A stretch of 64,000 bases of DNA from JAAYAY01 sp963674575 (lineage in GTDB: Bacteria > Planctomycetota > Planctomycetia > Pirellulales > Thermoguttaceae): the NCBI GenBank assembly GCA_963674575.2, contig CAXXQT010000003.1, positions 310,001 through 374,000 of the forward strand, in the 5' to 3' direction. How positions within the stretch are numbered: the first letter of the stretch is position 1; each line of letters begins with the position of its first letter. The translations under genes were made by a program, and so were the position numbers. Positions 25,806-34,806 of the stretch are shown piece after piece. The notes beneath the pieces are model-generated. The model was not told the origin of the DNA. It worked only from the letters and a program-made list of their open reading frames with translations, and did no database searches.

Positions 25806-27059
25806 ATGCTAGCGGGCGAAGGGCGACCAGACGGAATCCTAACGGACAGCGAGACTTACGACATCCTGAAGGCTGGATTAGACCAGGTCGACCTGGATGG
25901 CAAGCGTCTGCTGATCCTGATCCCCGACGAAACCCGAACTTGCCCCCTGCCCATGCTCTTCCGCTACGTGGTGGATCTGTTATCCCCCCGCGTGGCAAAG
26001 CTCGACTTCCTCATCGCCCTGGGGACCCACCAGCCGATCCCCGAAGAGCGGATCAACAAGCTCCTGGGAATCTCGGCCGAGGAGCGTCAGGGTAAGTATG
26101 GAAAGGTCGGTATCTTCAACCACATGTGGGAGGAAGAAGGGACTTTCGCGGCCCTGGGAACCATCCCCAAGGAGCGAATTGCCGAGATCACCGGCGGCCT
26201 GATGAACCAGGAAGTGCCCATCGGCGTGAACCGGATGATTCACGACTACGACCATCTGGCGATCCTCGGCCCCACTTACCCGCACGAGGTGGTGGGCTTC
26301 TCCGGCGGGCTCAAGTACTTCTTTCCCGGGATCAGCGACTGGGAATTCATCAACTTCTTCCACTGGTTGGGCGCCGTCATCACCTGCATCAAGATCATCG
26401 GCACGGGAAGCACGCCGGTCCGCGAAGTGATCAACGAGGCGGCCAAACTGATTCCCAAGCCGATCCTCAATATTGATCTCGTGGTGCGCGAGGGCGAACT
26501 GGCCGGCTGTTTTGTCGGCGATCCCCTGGAAACCTGGCAGGCCGCCGCGGATCTCTCGGACAAACTTCATATCGTCTACAAACCCCGATCGTACAAGACC
26601 GTGCTCGGCATCGCGCCGGAGATGTACGACGACATCTGGACGGCCGGCAAGGTGATGTACAAGCTGGAGCCGATCGTTGAGGAAGGTGGCGAGCTGATCA
26701 TCTACGCGCCCCACGTGACCGAGATTTCCTACACCCACGGCAAGCATCTCGACAAGATCGGCTACCACGTTCGCGACTACTTCGCCAAGCAGATGGACAG
26801 GTTCAAAGACGTTCCCGGCGGAGTGATGGCCCACTCAACCCACGTTCGCGGACTGGGCACGTTTGAGGACGGCGTCGAGAAGCCCCGCATCACCGTGACC
26901 CTGGCCACCGGGATCTCCAAGGAACGGACCGAGAGCGTGGCCCTCAGCTACCGCGATCCGGCCTCGATCAACGTAGACGATTACCGCGGTCGGGAAGACG
27001 AGGGCATCCTCGTCGTCGATCACGCGGGCGAGGTGCTTCACCGGTTGCGCGGTTCGTGA
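25806..27059 (+). CDS. Lactate racemase-like (LarA / DUF2088) protein
   Basis: A 417-residue LarA homologue. LarA uses a nickel-pincer nucleotide cofactor to epimerise 2-hydroxyacids. The expected residues are present: Asp41 in PDETRTCPLP, His75 in ALGTHQPIPEE, His160 in YPHEVVGFSGG and Lys170 in GGLKYFFPGI, the Lys that binds the pincer. The motif reads GGLK rather than the more usual GGRK. ATG 25806 has a strong AAGGAGA site. No larB/larC/larE cofactor genes are in the window. It is translationally coupled to, or closely followed by, an alpha/beta hydrolase. Substrate may not be lactate. Confidence 0.88.
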   Translation: MLAGEGRPDGILTDSETYDILKAGLDQVDLDGKRLLILIPDETRTCPLPMLFRYVVDLLSPRVAKLDFLIALGTHQPIPEERINKLLGISAEERQGKYGKVGIFNHMWEEEGTFAALGTIPKERIAEITGGLMNQEVPIGVNRMIHDYDHLAILGPTYPHEVVGFSGGLKYFFPGISDWEFINFFHWLGAVITCIKIIGTGSTPVREVINEAAKLIPKPILNIDLVVREGELAGCFVGDPLETWQAAADLSDKLHIVYKPRSYKTVLGIAPEMYDDIWTAGKVMYKLEPIVEEGGELIIYAPHVTEISYTHGKHLDKIGYHVRDYFAKQMDRFKDVPGGVMAHSTHVRGLGTFEDGVEKPRITVTLATGISKERTESVALSYRDPASINVDDYRGREDEGILVVDHAGEVLHRLRGS

Positions 27060-27085
27060 CGAGACTTCCCGTGCGAGGAATTCGG

Positions 27086-27706
27086 ATGGAAAGCACCAAG
27101 GAAGTCGTCGTTCTCGCCCACGGCCTGTATGGCTGCCCCCTGATGATGTCGCTGCTTGGGCGTCGGTTGCGTCGGGAAGGCTATGCCACGCGGAACTGGG
27201 GCTACCTGAGCATCGTGGGCAGCGTGCAGCGTCACGCCGCCCGTCTTTGGCGGCTGTTGGCCGAACTGGACAGCGATCCCGCGGTCGCCCGGATCCACAT
27301 GGTCACCCACAGCATGGGCGGCATCGTGGGATGGTCGGCTCTGAGCGAGGGAGTGCCCAGCAAGTTTGGACGCTTTGTGCTCCTGACGCCGCCGGGGCGA
27401 GGCAGTTGGGCGGCCACGGCCTTCGGCTGGCTGGCCCGTTGGCATTGCCCAGGCATCCAGCAGATGTCGACCCGGCCGGACAGCCTCGTCAACCAATTCC
27501 GGTCGCTCGATGGGATTGAAGTGGGCGTGATCGGGGCCACGCTCGATACCGTTGTCCTCTCGGGCTACGCGCACATGCCCGGCGAAAAGGAGTACAAGGT
27601 GTTCCCGGGCCTGCATCACCAGGTTCTGATTCGCCGCGATGTGGCCCAGGCGGTCCGGCTGTTTCTCAAGTCGGGCAGCTTCGAAGAGAACGGGGCCGCC
27701 GATTGA
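27086..27706 (+). CDS. Alpha/beta hydrolase (lipase/esterase-like)
   Basis: About 206 residues. An alpha/beta hydrolase with the oxyanion block VVLAHGLYGCP, nucleophile Ser76 in THSMGG and a likely catalytic His in PGLHHQ near the end. It resembles small serine hydrolases of the PGAP1/lipase type. ATG 27086 has GAGGA seven nucleotides upstream; GTG 27056, overlapping the racemase stop by 4 bp, is a possible alternative start. In either case it sits in an operon with the LarA-like gene. No signal peptide is visible, so a cytoplasmic role is likely. Substrate unknown. Confidence 0.82.
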   Translation: MESTKEVVVLAHGLYGCPLMMSLLGRRLRREGYATRNWGYLSIVGSVQRHAARLWRLLAELDSDPAVARIHMVTHSMGGIVGWSALSEGVPSKFGRFVLLTPPGRGSWAATAFGWLARWHCPGIQQMSTRPDSLVNQFRSLDGIEVGVIGATLDTVVLSGYAHMPGEKEYKVFPGLHHQVLIRRDVAQAVRLFLKSGSFEENGAAD

Positions 27707-27737
27707 AGCCCGCGGATATTGGCCCCGCCCGTTGTCT

Positions 27738-30092
27738 TTAGTTGCTCTTCTCGACGAAATCTGCCAGCAGGGCGACCTGGGAGGCCTCGGTGCCGTAGAG
27801 GATGGCCGTCTTTTCGTCGATTGCCGTTTCAAGGGGACATGGATCCTGTCCGCTTGCCACGGCCTTGCTGGCGGCAAGACCAAGGTCGGCAAGTTCGCGG
27901 TGAACCGGATTCTGCGCGTCGAAGCGGCGGAGGCCCAGGTATTCGACCATGCCCGGCGAGCCAAAACCCTTCCCGCCGCGAACGTTGTGGGCCTGTACGA
28001 GGAACCCGACGAGGGAACTGTTGAGCACGGCCGCCAGGTAGTGCGATTCCTCGGCCGACTCCGTGGCGATCATGGCGCACGTCTCCTGGCACAGAACGGG
28101 ACGCAGGCCGAGCAGGGGGACTTTCATCGGCGCCAGCGCGGCGGCGCGAACGGCACGATCCATGCGGCGCCAGACGACCTTGTGGGGCGCGACCGTATAC
28201 TCGCCCACGTTGTACATGGAGTAGAACGGGGCCGAGTCCTGGTAACGTCGATAGGCGGCCCGGCGGCGGAGCAACTCCTCGAATTGCTTCAGGTAGGCAA
28301 ACGTCTGGGGAAAGTCGTTCTTCAGACGCAACTCGTCGATTCCGCGTCGCTTGGCCGGGTCCTGGGCCAGGAGGAGAAAGGCCGACGGCTTGGCCCGGAA
28401 ACGTCCCACATCGCTCCAACGCACCAGGGGATAGAGCAACTCGGGTTCCAGCGAGGCGCGGACGGCGGGCAGCGTCTGTTTGCTCCGTCCGGGAAGGTTC
28501 TCGACTTGGATCTTGCCATCCATCCGTCCGAGCAGATTCAGCCAGTAGACGCCGTTGGCCCCGCCCGTGTTTGCTCCGAGATGGGCCGTGTAGTCGGAAG
28601 GGCCGCAAAACTGTTCCAGAGCGACGCCCAAGCCCGTTGGCCGGACGAACCAAGGCGACTGAAGCCGCTCCGGATCGATCGGCGCCGCTTCGAGCGTCTG
28701 GCTATCGAGTGAAGGTCGGCCGCGTGTCGCCGAAGCATCGCTCTTATCCAGCGATCGCGTCCAACGCACATAGGGGACCGGGTATCGCGTCGGCGATCCC
28801 TTTTCCAGGGCGAGGACGGCGGTCCAGTTGGCGGCCGTGTCGAAGGGCTGCACGTCGACCAGGTCGTCCACGTGAAGGACCTTCAGCGGCGGGCCTTCTT
28901 CGCCGAGCCGGAACCGGCGAAAGCCGTCGCCTGCGCCCCGGGTTTGGAGGAGCGTTTGGGTGACGACCATGCCGAGGCGTCCGCCAGGCCGGAGGTAGCG
29001 GTCGGCGCCGGCGTAGAGCACCAGCATGGCGAGGTCCTTCTTGCCGCCCCCGTGGCGAGCCTCGTTTCCGGAAAGCGTGAACAAACCGTAGCGTTGCCAT
29101 AGGGCCATGGTCTGCCGGCGGTAGTCCTCCGGAAGATGATCCCAGGCGAGCCACGGCGGATTGCCCACGAGGAAGTCGTAGGCAGGCTCCGATTCCTCTT
29201 CCAGGACAACGTCGCGAAGATGGACCGGCAAGGTCGTTGGCCGATCCGGATCAAGCCGATGGCGGATCGCAAGTAGGTAATTCGCCCGGGCCGTGAGAAC
29301 GGCCAGATCGTTGACGTCCATACCGGCGACCTGCATTGCTCCTGCCACGTTTGGCCCGTTCTTCAGGCGGGCCATGGCACGAAGGAGAAACATGCCGGAA
29401 CCGCAGGTCGGATCCAGGAGCCGACTGGTGGATGCGCCGTCGTAGCCGATCCGGTCGAGGACCAAGTCCGCCAACCAGGCGGGCGTGTAGTGTTCCCCCA
29501 ACGCATGCCGCACCTGCTTGGGCAGCAGGGTCATGTAGAACGATCCGAACAGGTCGTGCCCCTCGGCCGGATCGGTTTCCGGGCTGACCGGAGTGAGATC
29601 GTGGAGCCGGTTGCGAAGGGAGCGGAGCCAATCGTCGAGGCCCCCATCCCAAACGTCGAGATACCAGCCCCAAGCGGGCGAGTCCGGAAAGCCAACCATT
29701 CCCATGTCCGTGGCCCAGTGGCCTTCTTCAAACCGTCGGACTTCTTCCAGGGAGAGCGGCCCATGGGATACCTTGTCACGGGCACTCGATGATTCGAGGG
29801 CGACCCGGGTCAGCCATTTTACGACGAGGGTGTAGTAGGTCTGCAGAGCGAGCAGGAACTGTGCCGGATTGACGGCGTCCTCCGACGGGACAAGGCGCCC
29901 CGCCATTTTCGCCAAGGCCGCTTTGGCCGACGCGGCAAGACTCGTGTCGAGTTCGGCGGCTTGCTGCTGGAGCGGATGGTGGTGAGCGATTCGTGTCAGA
30001 AGAAGCTGCACGGCCTCGGCAAAGCACTCGGAGCGAGCCCCGACACTTTGCTCAAGGGAAGAACGCAGTCTTCTGGAAGTTCGACTCGACAC
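27738..30092 (-). CDS. Orphan N6-adenine DNA methyltransferase (type IIG-like, no nuclease domain)
   Basis: A 784-residue gamma-class N6-adenine methyltransferase. Motif X is GEHYTP at 199-204, the SAM-binding motif I is DPTCGSG at 227-233 and catalytic motif IV is NPPW at 311-314. The region after about 450 (with PWFVRPTG, NTGGANGVYWL and NSSLVGFLVQ) matches the target-recognition and C-terminal parts of Eco57I/type IIG-like enzymes. The N-terminal 190 residues are helical and show no PD-(D/E)xK nuclease motif. GTG 30092 has GGAG 7 nt upstream, and an in-frame stop lies directly before it, so the N-terminus is complete. No restriction enzyme or specificity gene is adjacent. Confidence 0.9.
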   Translation of the reverse strand: MSSRTSRRLRSSLEQSVGARSECFAEAVQLLLTRIAHHHPLQQQAAELDTSLAASAKAALAKMAGRLVPSEDAVNPAQFLLALQTYYTLVVKWLTRVALESSSARDKVSHGPLSLEEVRRFEEGHWATDMGMVGFPDSPAWGWYLDVWDGGLDDWLRSLRNRLHDLTPVSPETDPAEGHDLFGSFYMTLLPKQVRHALGEHYTPAWLADLVLDRIGYDGASTSRLLDPTCGSGMFLLRAMARLKNGPNVAGAMQVAGMDVNDLAVLTARANYLLAIRHRLDPDRPTTLPVHLRDVVLEEESEPAYDFLVGNPPWLAWDHLPEDYRRQTMALWQRYGLFTLSGNEARHGGGKKDLAMLVLYAGADRYLRPGGRLGMVVTQTLLQTRGAGDGFRRFRLGEEGPPLKVLHVDDLVDVQPFDTAANWTAVLALEKGSPTRYPVPYVRWTRSLDKSDASATRGRPSLDSQTLEAAPIDPERLQSPWFVRPTGLGVALEQFCGPSDYTAHLGANTGGANGVYWLNLLGRMDGKIQVENLPGRSKQTLPAVRASLEPELLYPLVRWSDVGRFRAKPSAFLLLAQDPAKRRGIDELRLKNDFPQTFAYLKQFEELLRRRAAYRRYQDSAPFYSMYNVGEYTVAPHKVVWRRMDRAVRAAALAPMKVPLLGLRPVLCQETCAMIATESAEESHYLAAVLNSSLVGFLVQAHNVRGGKGFGSPGMVEYLGLRRFDAQNPVHRELADLGLAASKAVASGQDPCPLETAIDEKTAILYGTEASQVALLADFVEKSN

Positions 30093-30390
30093 TCACTCGC
30101 TCCGGCCGGTTGGATTGCCTGAAATCACAATCCGCCAGCCTAGCAAGGCATGCCGAGCCTGGCCAGCCCCGGTCCAAGACGATTAGGGCTGTTGTGCCTT
30201 TCACGCCGCTACGGGCGCAAAAAATGGGCCGCGTTGGAAAATCCTTTCGCAACGCGGCCGCAACCGGGAGGGGACGAAAAGGCCCTCGGAGCGTTCGGCA
30301 TCCAGCACCCGCCTGAGCGGATTTCAGAACATCAAACGTTCCGTTACAAAGTAGTTCCCTCCCGCAGGTAGGATTTCATTGAATCGCGGG

Positions 30391-31128
30391 CTACTCAGCC
30401 GCGGCAGCCAAAGCGTCGCCTGTCTTGGCGGCCGGTTCAGCCGTCTTCTCGGAGCAGCATTCTTTCTTTTCGGGGCAGTCTTTGCATGACTCGCCCTTGC
30501 TGCATTCCTTCGCGTTGCCGTCACAGGCCTTGGCCTCGCCGGAGCAACAGGACTTGGCGTCCTTGGCTTTGCTGCATTCCTTGGAATCACTGTCGCAAGC
30601 CTTGGCTTCTTTCGCCTTGCTGCATTCTTTCGCGTCGTCGTCACAGGCCTTGGCATCGCCGGAGCAGGAGGACTTGGCGTCCTTGGCTTTGCTGCACTCC
30701 TTCGCGTCGCTGCCACAGGCCTTGGCATCGCCGGAGCAGGAGGACTTGGCGTCCTTGGCCTTGCTGCACTCCTTCGCGTCGCTGTCACAGGCCTTAGCGT
30801 TGCCGGAGCAGCAGGCCTTGGCGGAGGCCGCGGCATAGGGGCAACCGCCGGTGGAGCATGCTTTCTCTTCGCCGTCGGTCGGCAGCGAGGCGGCGACGGT
30901 CGAGTCGGAGCATTTGCCTTCCGAGCAGGACGACTTGGAATTGCAGCAGCCAGGCACAGCCGCGGTCTGTTTGGATTTCGAACAACACGACCCGCCCGAC
31001 GAGGAAGCGGCGGTGAAGTGAGACGTTCCGTCATCCGAACTGCCGAACGCGCCGTTCTGCGCCAGAACGACTCCCGCAACGATAGCCAAGCCTAGGGCAA
31101 AGGTTACCGGCAAAAGGGCACGAATCAT
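30391..31128 (-). CDS. Secreted Cys/Lys-rich repeat protein
   Basis: A 245-residue exported protein with 28 cysteines. Residues 1-23 form a signal peptide (cleavage expected after VLA). The mature protein is low-complexity: residues about 105-215 contain four to five imperfect copies of a 22-24 residue unit built from CSGDAKACGSDAKECSKAKDAK. Before it are CC clusters (GGSCCSKSK, PGCCNSK, CPYAAASAKACC). Spacing of Cys residues (often K-x-C or CC) suggests metal binding or a disulfide-linked structural role; I know no named family. The repeats create long spurious open frames on both strands. It stands alone, between the methyltransferase and an HAD gene. Confidence 0.85.
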   Translation of the reverse strand: MIRALLPVTFALGLAIVAGVVLAQNGAFGSSDDGTSHFTAASSSGGSCCSKSKQTAAVPGCCNSKSSCSEGKCSDSTVAASLPTDGEEKACSTGGCPYAAASAKACCSGNAKACDSDAKECSKAKDAKSSCSGDAKACGSDAKECSKAKDAKSSCSGDAKACDDDAKECSKAKEAKACDSDSKECSKAKDAKSCCSGEAKACDGNAKECSKGESCKDCPEKKECCSEKTAEPAAKTGDALAAAAE

Positions 31129-31606
31129 TTTGGTTCCTCAACAGCGTAAAAAAGAAAGTGTGGGTGGGTTCCATCGGACCATCCTCAGGGCGACCTGCCG
31201 AGCGGGGCGGCTGGGATGTGGAAGAATTCTTCAAGCCCGGATTCCCAAGTCAAGGTCTTGCAATCGGCACGGAAACGATGAACATTAGGGAACCAATGCA
31301 GGTTTCGGCGGGGCAAACGGTGACTTCGGCTCCGAAGGTCAGGAACTTGGCGGCTATCCCATCGACCGGGCTTGGATTGGGAGGATATCGGCGGCAAGAT
31401 GCCACCGGTACGGTGCCCGAGAAATCGTCGGGCGGAAGGCCGCCAACAACAGGACAGCTTGGTCAGTCGGTCTGCAAACCCGGGAACAGACAGCTTGCCC
31501 CCAAGAGGAGTGGCTGTTTGCGATCGAGTCTGAAAGAACCGCCGCGAACGGAAAACGCTGGGCGGATCAACGTCGAACCGAGACAGGAAAGGCAATTCTC
31601 TGAGCC
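31129..31606. other. Intergenic region; one repeat-E copy
   Basis: About 480 bp with no convincing gene; overlapping open frames on both strands lack motifs and ribosome sites. A diverged copy of repeat family E lies at 31391-31413. Confidence 0.5.
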
Positions 31607-32512
31607 ATGAGTGACGCATCGCACGAGGCGGACTATCGCACTACCGTTTCTTCTACCGAAACACTCGGTTTCCTTCCGGGCACGACGATCGAAGTGGTTC
31701 GTCGCCGCGAGGCCCCCTTGCCTCCCCAGCACGTGGTCTTCGATTTCGACGGCACGCTCAGCCTGGTTCGGGAAGGCTGGCCTGAGGTGATGATCCCGAT
31801 GATGGTCGAGTTTCTTCTGGAAACGGGCACGAGCGAGTCGGCCGAGGAGCTTTACGGCCTGGTCAACACCTTCGTGATGGAACTGAACGGGAAGCAGACG
31901 ATCTACCAGATGATGCGACTGGCTGAAGAGATCCAGCGGCGTGGCGCAAAACCCCTCGATCCGGTCGAGTACAAGAACTGCTATCACGATCGCCTCATGG
32001 AGCGGATCGAAGGACGCCGGGACGCGTTGCGGTCCGGGGAGGTGCAGCCCACCGAGATGCTGGTTCCCCATGCCCTGCAGTTGCTCGACGCGCTGGTGGA
32101 GCGAGGGGCCAGCGTCTACCTGGCGAGCGGCACGGACGAGAATTATGTCCGCGAGGAAGTGGCCCTGCTCGGACTGGACAAGTATTTCGGCGACCACGTG
32201 TATGGGGCCGTCGATGACTTTAAGAGCTTCTCGAAGGCCATGGTGATCCAGCGAATCCTCAAGGAGAACCAGGTCGACGGCAGCCGGCTGCTGGGCTTTG
32301 GCGACGGGTACGTGGAGATCATGAACATCAAGGAGGCCGGCGGAACGGCCGTGGCTGTGGCCAGCGACGAAGCCAATCGCAACGGCAAGCCCGATCCCTG
32401 GAAACGCGAGCGTCTGCTGGGCGTGGGGGCGGATCTGGTCATTCCCGACTATCAGGACACACCGGCCCTGATCGGCTACCTCTGGAACGAGCGGGAGTTT
32501 GCCACGTCATGA
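31607..32512 (+). CDS. HAD-superfamily phosphatase
   Basis: A 301-residue haloacid dehalogenase-like hydrolase. Motif I is VFDFDGTLS with nucleophile Asp46 and acid/base Asp48; motif II is the serine/threonine in VYLASGTDENY; Lys in SKAMVIQRIL is motif III, and LLGFGDGYVEI provides motif IV acid residues. The long helical cap (about 70-130) suggests a phosphoglycolate-phosphatase-like or sugar-phosphatase role. The final bases overlap the start of the PfkB kinase gene (ATGA), so the two are probably co-expressed and act on the same sugar phosphate. Ribosome site is weak. Confidence 0.85.
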   Translation: MSDASHEADYRTTVSSTETLGFLPGTTIEVVRRREAPLPPQHVVFDFDGTLSLVREGWPEVMIPMMVEFLLETGTSESAEELYGLVNTFVMELNGKQTIYQMMRLAEEIQRRGAKPLDPVEYKNCYHDRLMERIEGRRDALRSGEVQPTEMLVPHALQLLDALVERGASVYLASGTDENYVREEVALLGLDKYFGDHVYGAVDDFKSFSKAMVIQRILKENQVDGSRLLGFGDGYVEIMNIKEAGGTAVAVASDEANRNGKPDPWKRERLLGVGADLVIPDYQDTPALIGYLWNEREFATS

Positions 32513-33567
32513 ACACGTTGACGACGATGACCCTCGAACGGCTGAACGACATCCTGTCTGCCTTTGACGGACTGCGGATTGCCGTGCTCGGCGACTTCTT
32601 TCTCGACAAGTACCTCGACGTCGATCCGGCCCTGGCCGAGCTGAGTATCGAAACCGGCAAGACGGCCCACCAGGTGGTCGGCGTGCGGCACAGCCCGGGG
32701 GCGGCGGGCACGGTCGTGTGCAACCTGGCGGCCTTGGGCGTTGGAACGCTCCATGCCATCGGGTTTTGTGGCGACGACGGCGAAGGCTACGAGCTGCGTC
32801 AGGGGCTTACGAAGTTGGGTTGCACCTCCGAGCATCTTCATACGTCGGCCCAGCGCAAGACGCCCACCTATCTGAAGCCTCGCGATCGCTCCACGCCCGG
32901 GCTGGAAGGGGAACACAACCGCTACGATACGAAGAACCGCCTTCCCACCGAAGATTCCATCGAGCAGGCGATCCTCGCCTCCCTCGACACGATGCTCCCT
33001 CAGGTCGACGCCGTCATCGTCCTCGACCAGGTCGAGGAGGCCGAGTGCGGCGTTGTCACCACTGCGGTTCGTGAGGGACTGGCCCAGCGGGCCGAGGCCT
33101 GGCCGAATGTGGTCTTTTGGGCTGACAGCCGGCTGCGAATCCGCGAGTTCCGCTCCGTCACGATCAAGCCGAACCAGTTCGAGGCGATCGGGATGGAGAA
33201 TCCCCCGCCGGGCCAGGAGATCGACGCGGAGCAGCTCATGGAGGCGACGGCCGAACTGCGATCGGCAACCGGCTCGCCGGTCTTCGTCACTCGCGGCGTT
33301 CACGGCATGTATGTGACCGATCCCGAGCCGACCCTCGTGCCGGGCGTGACCGTTTCCGGTCCCACCGATCCCACCGGCGCCGGCGACAGCGCCACGGCCG
33401 GCGCCGTGGCCGCCCTATGTGCCGGGGCAACCGTGCCCGAGGCGGCGCTGGTCGGCAACCTCGTCGCGTCCCTCACCGTCCAGCAACTGGCCACCACTGG
33501 CACCGCCAGCCCCGCAGAGGTCCGGGAGCGTCTCACGGTTTGGCAATCCCAACGGGAACCGGGGTAG
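32509..33567 (+). CDS. PfkB-family carbohydrate kinase (HldE/RfaE N-domain-like)
   Basis: A 352-residue ribokinase-fold kinase. The N-terminal block IAVLGDFFLDKYLDVD and ELSIETGKTAHQVVG resembles the heptose-7-phosphate kinase (HldE/RfaE) branch, followed by the GAAGTVVCNLAALG motif. The catalytic signature DPTGAGDS lies at 287-294 with the catalytic Asp293. No nucleotidyltransferase domain is fused. It overlaps the HAD phosphatase gene by 4 bp. The pair recalls kinase/phosphatase partners in ADP-heptose-like pathways, but other sugars are possible. Confidence 0.85.
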   Translation: MNTLTTMTLERLNDILSAFDGLRIAVLGDFFLDKYLDVDPALAELSIETGKTAHQVVGVRHSPGAAGTVVCNLAALGVGTLHAIGFCGDDGEGYELRQGLTKLGCTSEHLHTSAQRKTPTYLKPRDRSTPGLEGEHNRYDTKNRLPTEDSIEQAILASLDTMLPQVDAVIVLDQVEEAECGVVTTAVREGLAQRAEAWPNVVFWADSRLRIREFRSVTIKPNQFEAIGMENPPPGQEIDAEQLMEATAELRSATGSPVFVTRGVHGMYVTDPEPTLVPGVTVSGPTDPTGAGDSATAGAVAALCAGATVPEAALVGNLVASLTVQQLATTGTASPAEVRERLTVWQSQREPG

Positions 33568-33854
33568 GCCGCAATTGAGAGGTTGCCACGGTTGTCTTGG
33601 GGCCTTTTGTTCCGGTCAATTTCCGGACGCCTGCGTATGCTGGCAAATCTGCTTGGCGTTCGCATCGGAATCTGGGGATGATTCTTGAGTCATTCCGTAG
33701 GGACGCTCGTTTTCCGTCGTCAATTTAGGCAATCTCGTACGGCCTTTCCGGCGATCGGGACACAGAGGGAGTTGCATTCAGGCGGCTCCCTCGGCAACAA
33801 TGATGGATTGTTCTCGTTGATTTATTGAGCCGACCGTTTGTTTCAGGAGCGCAG

Positions 33855-34649
33855 ATGACCCCCCTTCGTGTAGCCATTCATGGAGCCGCCGGGCGGATGG
33901 GACGCCGGTTGGTGGCGATGATCCAGGCCGATCCGAACCTGGAGCTTGCCGCAGCCATCGATGCACCAGGTCACTCCGAACTGGGCGCCGACGCGGGAAC
34001 GCTTGCCGGAGTGGGGCCTCTCGGGGTCAAGCTCTCGGCTGGGCTTGAAGGCCAAACAGCCGACGTGATGATCGATTTCTCGTTGGCGGAGGCAGCCGAA
34101 TCGGTTCTCCAGATGTGTCTCGATGCGAAGATCCCCCTGGTTTTTGCCACGACGGCGCTATCGGCCGAAATGGAGGCCAAGGTGACGGCGGCGGGAGAGG
34201 TGATTCCGATCCTTCGCTCGCCCAACATGAGCATGGCCGTGAACCTGGCCATGAAACTCAGCGAATTCGCGGCCAGAGCACTCAAGGACCAGGACGCCGA
34301 CGTCGAGATCCTGGAGCGGCATCACCGCTTCAAGGAGGACTCGCCCAGCGGGACGGCGCTGAAATTCGGGAAGATCATCTCGGACGTCATGGGCCAAACG
34401 GGCCACGTTCACGGGCGGGAAGGGCGGATTGGCGCCCGGCCTCACGGCGAGATCGGCTACCACGCGATTCGCGTGGGCGACAATCCGGGCGAGCACACGA
34501 TCGTGTTCGCCGTGCTTGGCGAGATGGTGGAGATCACGGTTCGGGCGACGAACCGCGACTGTTACGCCGTGGGCGCCCTGGCCGGGGCCAAGTATCTGGC
34601 CGGCAAAGAGCCTGGTCTTTACAGCATGGAAGACGTGCTGGGTTTGTAG
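33855..34649 (+). CDS. dapB: 4-hydroxy-tetrahydrodipicolinate reductase
   Basis: A 264-residue DapB, second committed step of lysine and diaminopimelate synthesis, reducing HTPA with NAD(P)H. The nucleotide motif is GAAGRMG at residues 10-16; the family signature ERHHRFKEDSPSGTA contains the catalytic His and the substrate-binding Lys and SGT residues. ATG 33855 has CAGGAG at good spacing; the frame open from 33825 lacks a ribosome site. It is monocistronic, separated from the following cytochrome gene by a repeat-rich gap. Confidence 0.94.
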   Translation: MTPLRVAIHGAAGRMGRRLVAMIQADPNLELAAAIDAPGHSELGADAGTLAGVGPLGVKLSAGLEGQTADVMIDFSLAEAAESVLQMCLDAKIPLVFATTALSAEMEAKVTAAGEVIPILRSPNMSMAVNLAMKLSEFAARALKDQDADVEILERHHRFKEDSPSGTALKFGKIISDVMGQTGHVHGREGRIGARPHGEIGYHAIRVGDNPGEHTIVFAVLGEMVEITVRATNRDCYAVGALAGAKYLAGKEPGLYSMEDVLGL

Positions 34650-34780
34650 GCTGGAGGCGGGAGGCTGTAGGCTGGAGTTTGTGGTGTGAGATCGATTCCG
34701 GTGTGGTGAGAGTCGCTGTTCTTGAGCCTTCAGTCTTGATTCCGTCCTCTGCCGTTTTCACTTTGAGAACTTGACAGCGT
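34649..34780. repeat. Repeat family D copy (CTGAAG/CTGTAGGCTG-rich)
   Basis: GGCTGTAGGCTGGAG at 34663-34677 and TTGAGCCTTCAGTCTTGA at 34722-34739 are related to the longer arms at 36125-36259 and 42331-42462. The 157-bp gap between dapB and the cytochrome b-type gene holds nothing else. Confidence 0.55.
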
Positions 34781-34806
34781 TCTGTTCCGCCTGACATCAC
34801 TGCCTC

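Noticed and set aside
30391..30840. CRISPR-like periodicity
   Set aside because: The ~70-bp periodicity is an in-frame protein repeat in a coding gene, with no constant repeat/variable spacer pattern and no cas genes.
30324..31079. Second - strand frame and + strand frames over the Cys-rich gene
   Set aside because: Low-complexity Arg/Pro and Leu/Ala repeats caused by the DNA repeat; only one frame has a signal peptide and ordered composition.
31158..31610. 150-codon + strand frame upstream of the HAD gene
   Set aside because: No ribosome site, atypical composition and an overlapping - strand frame of the same size; contains a dispersed repeat.
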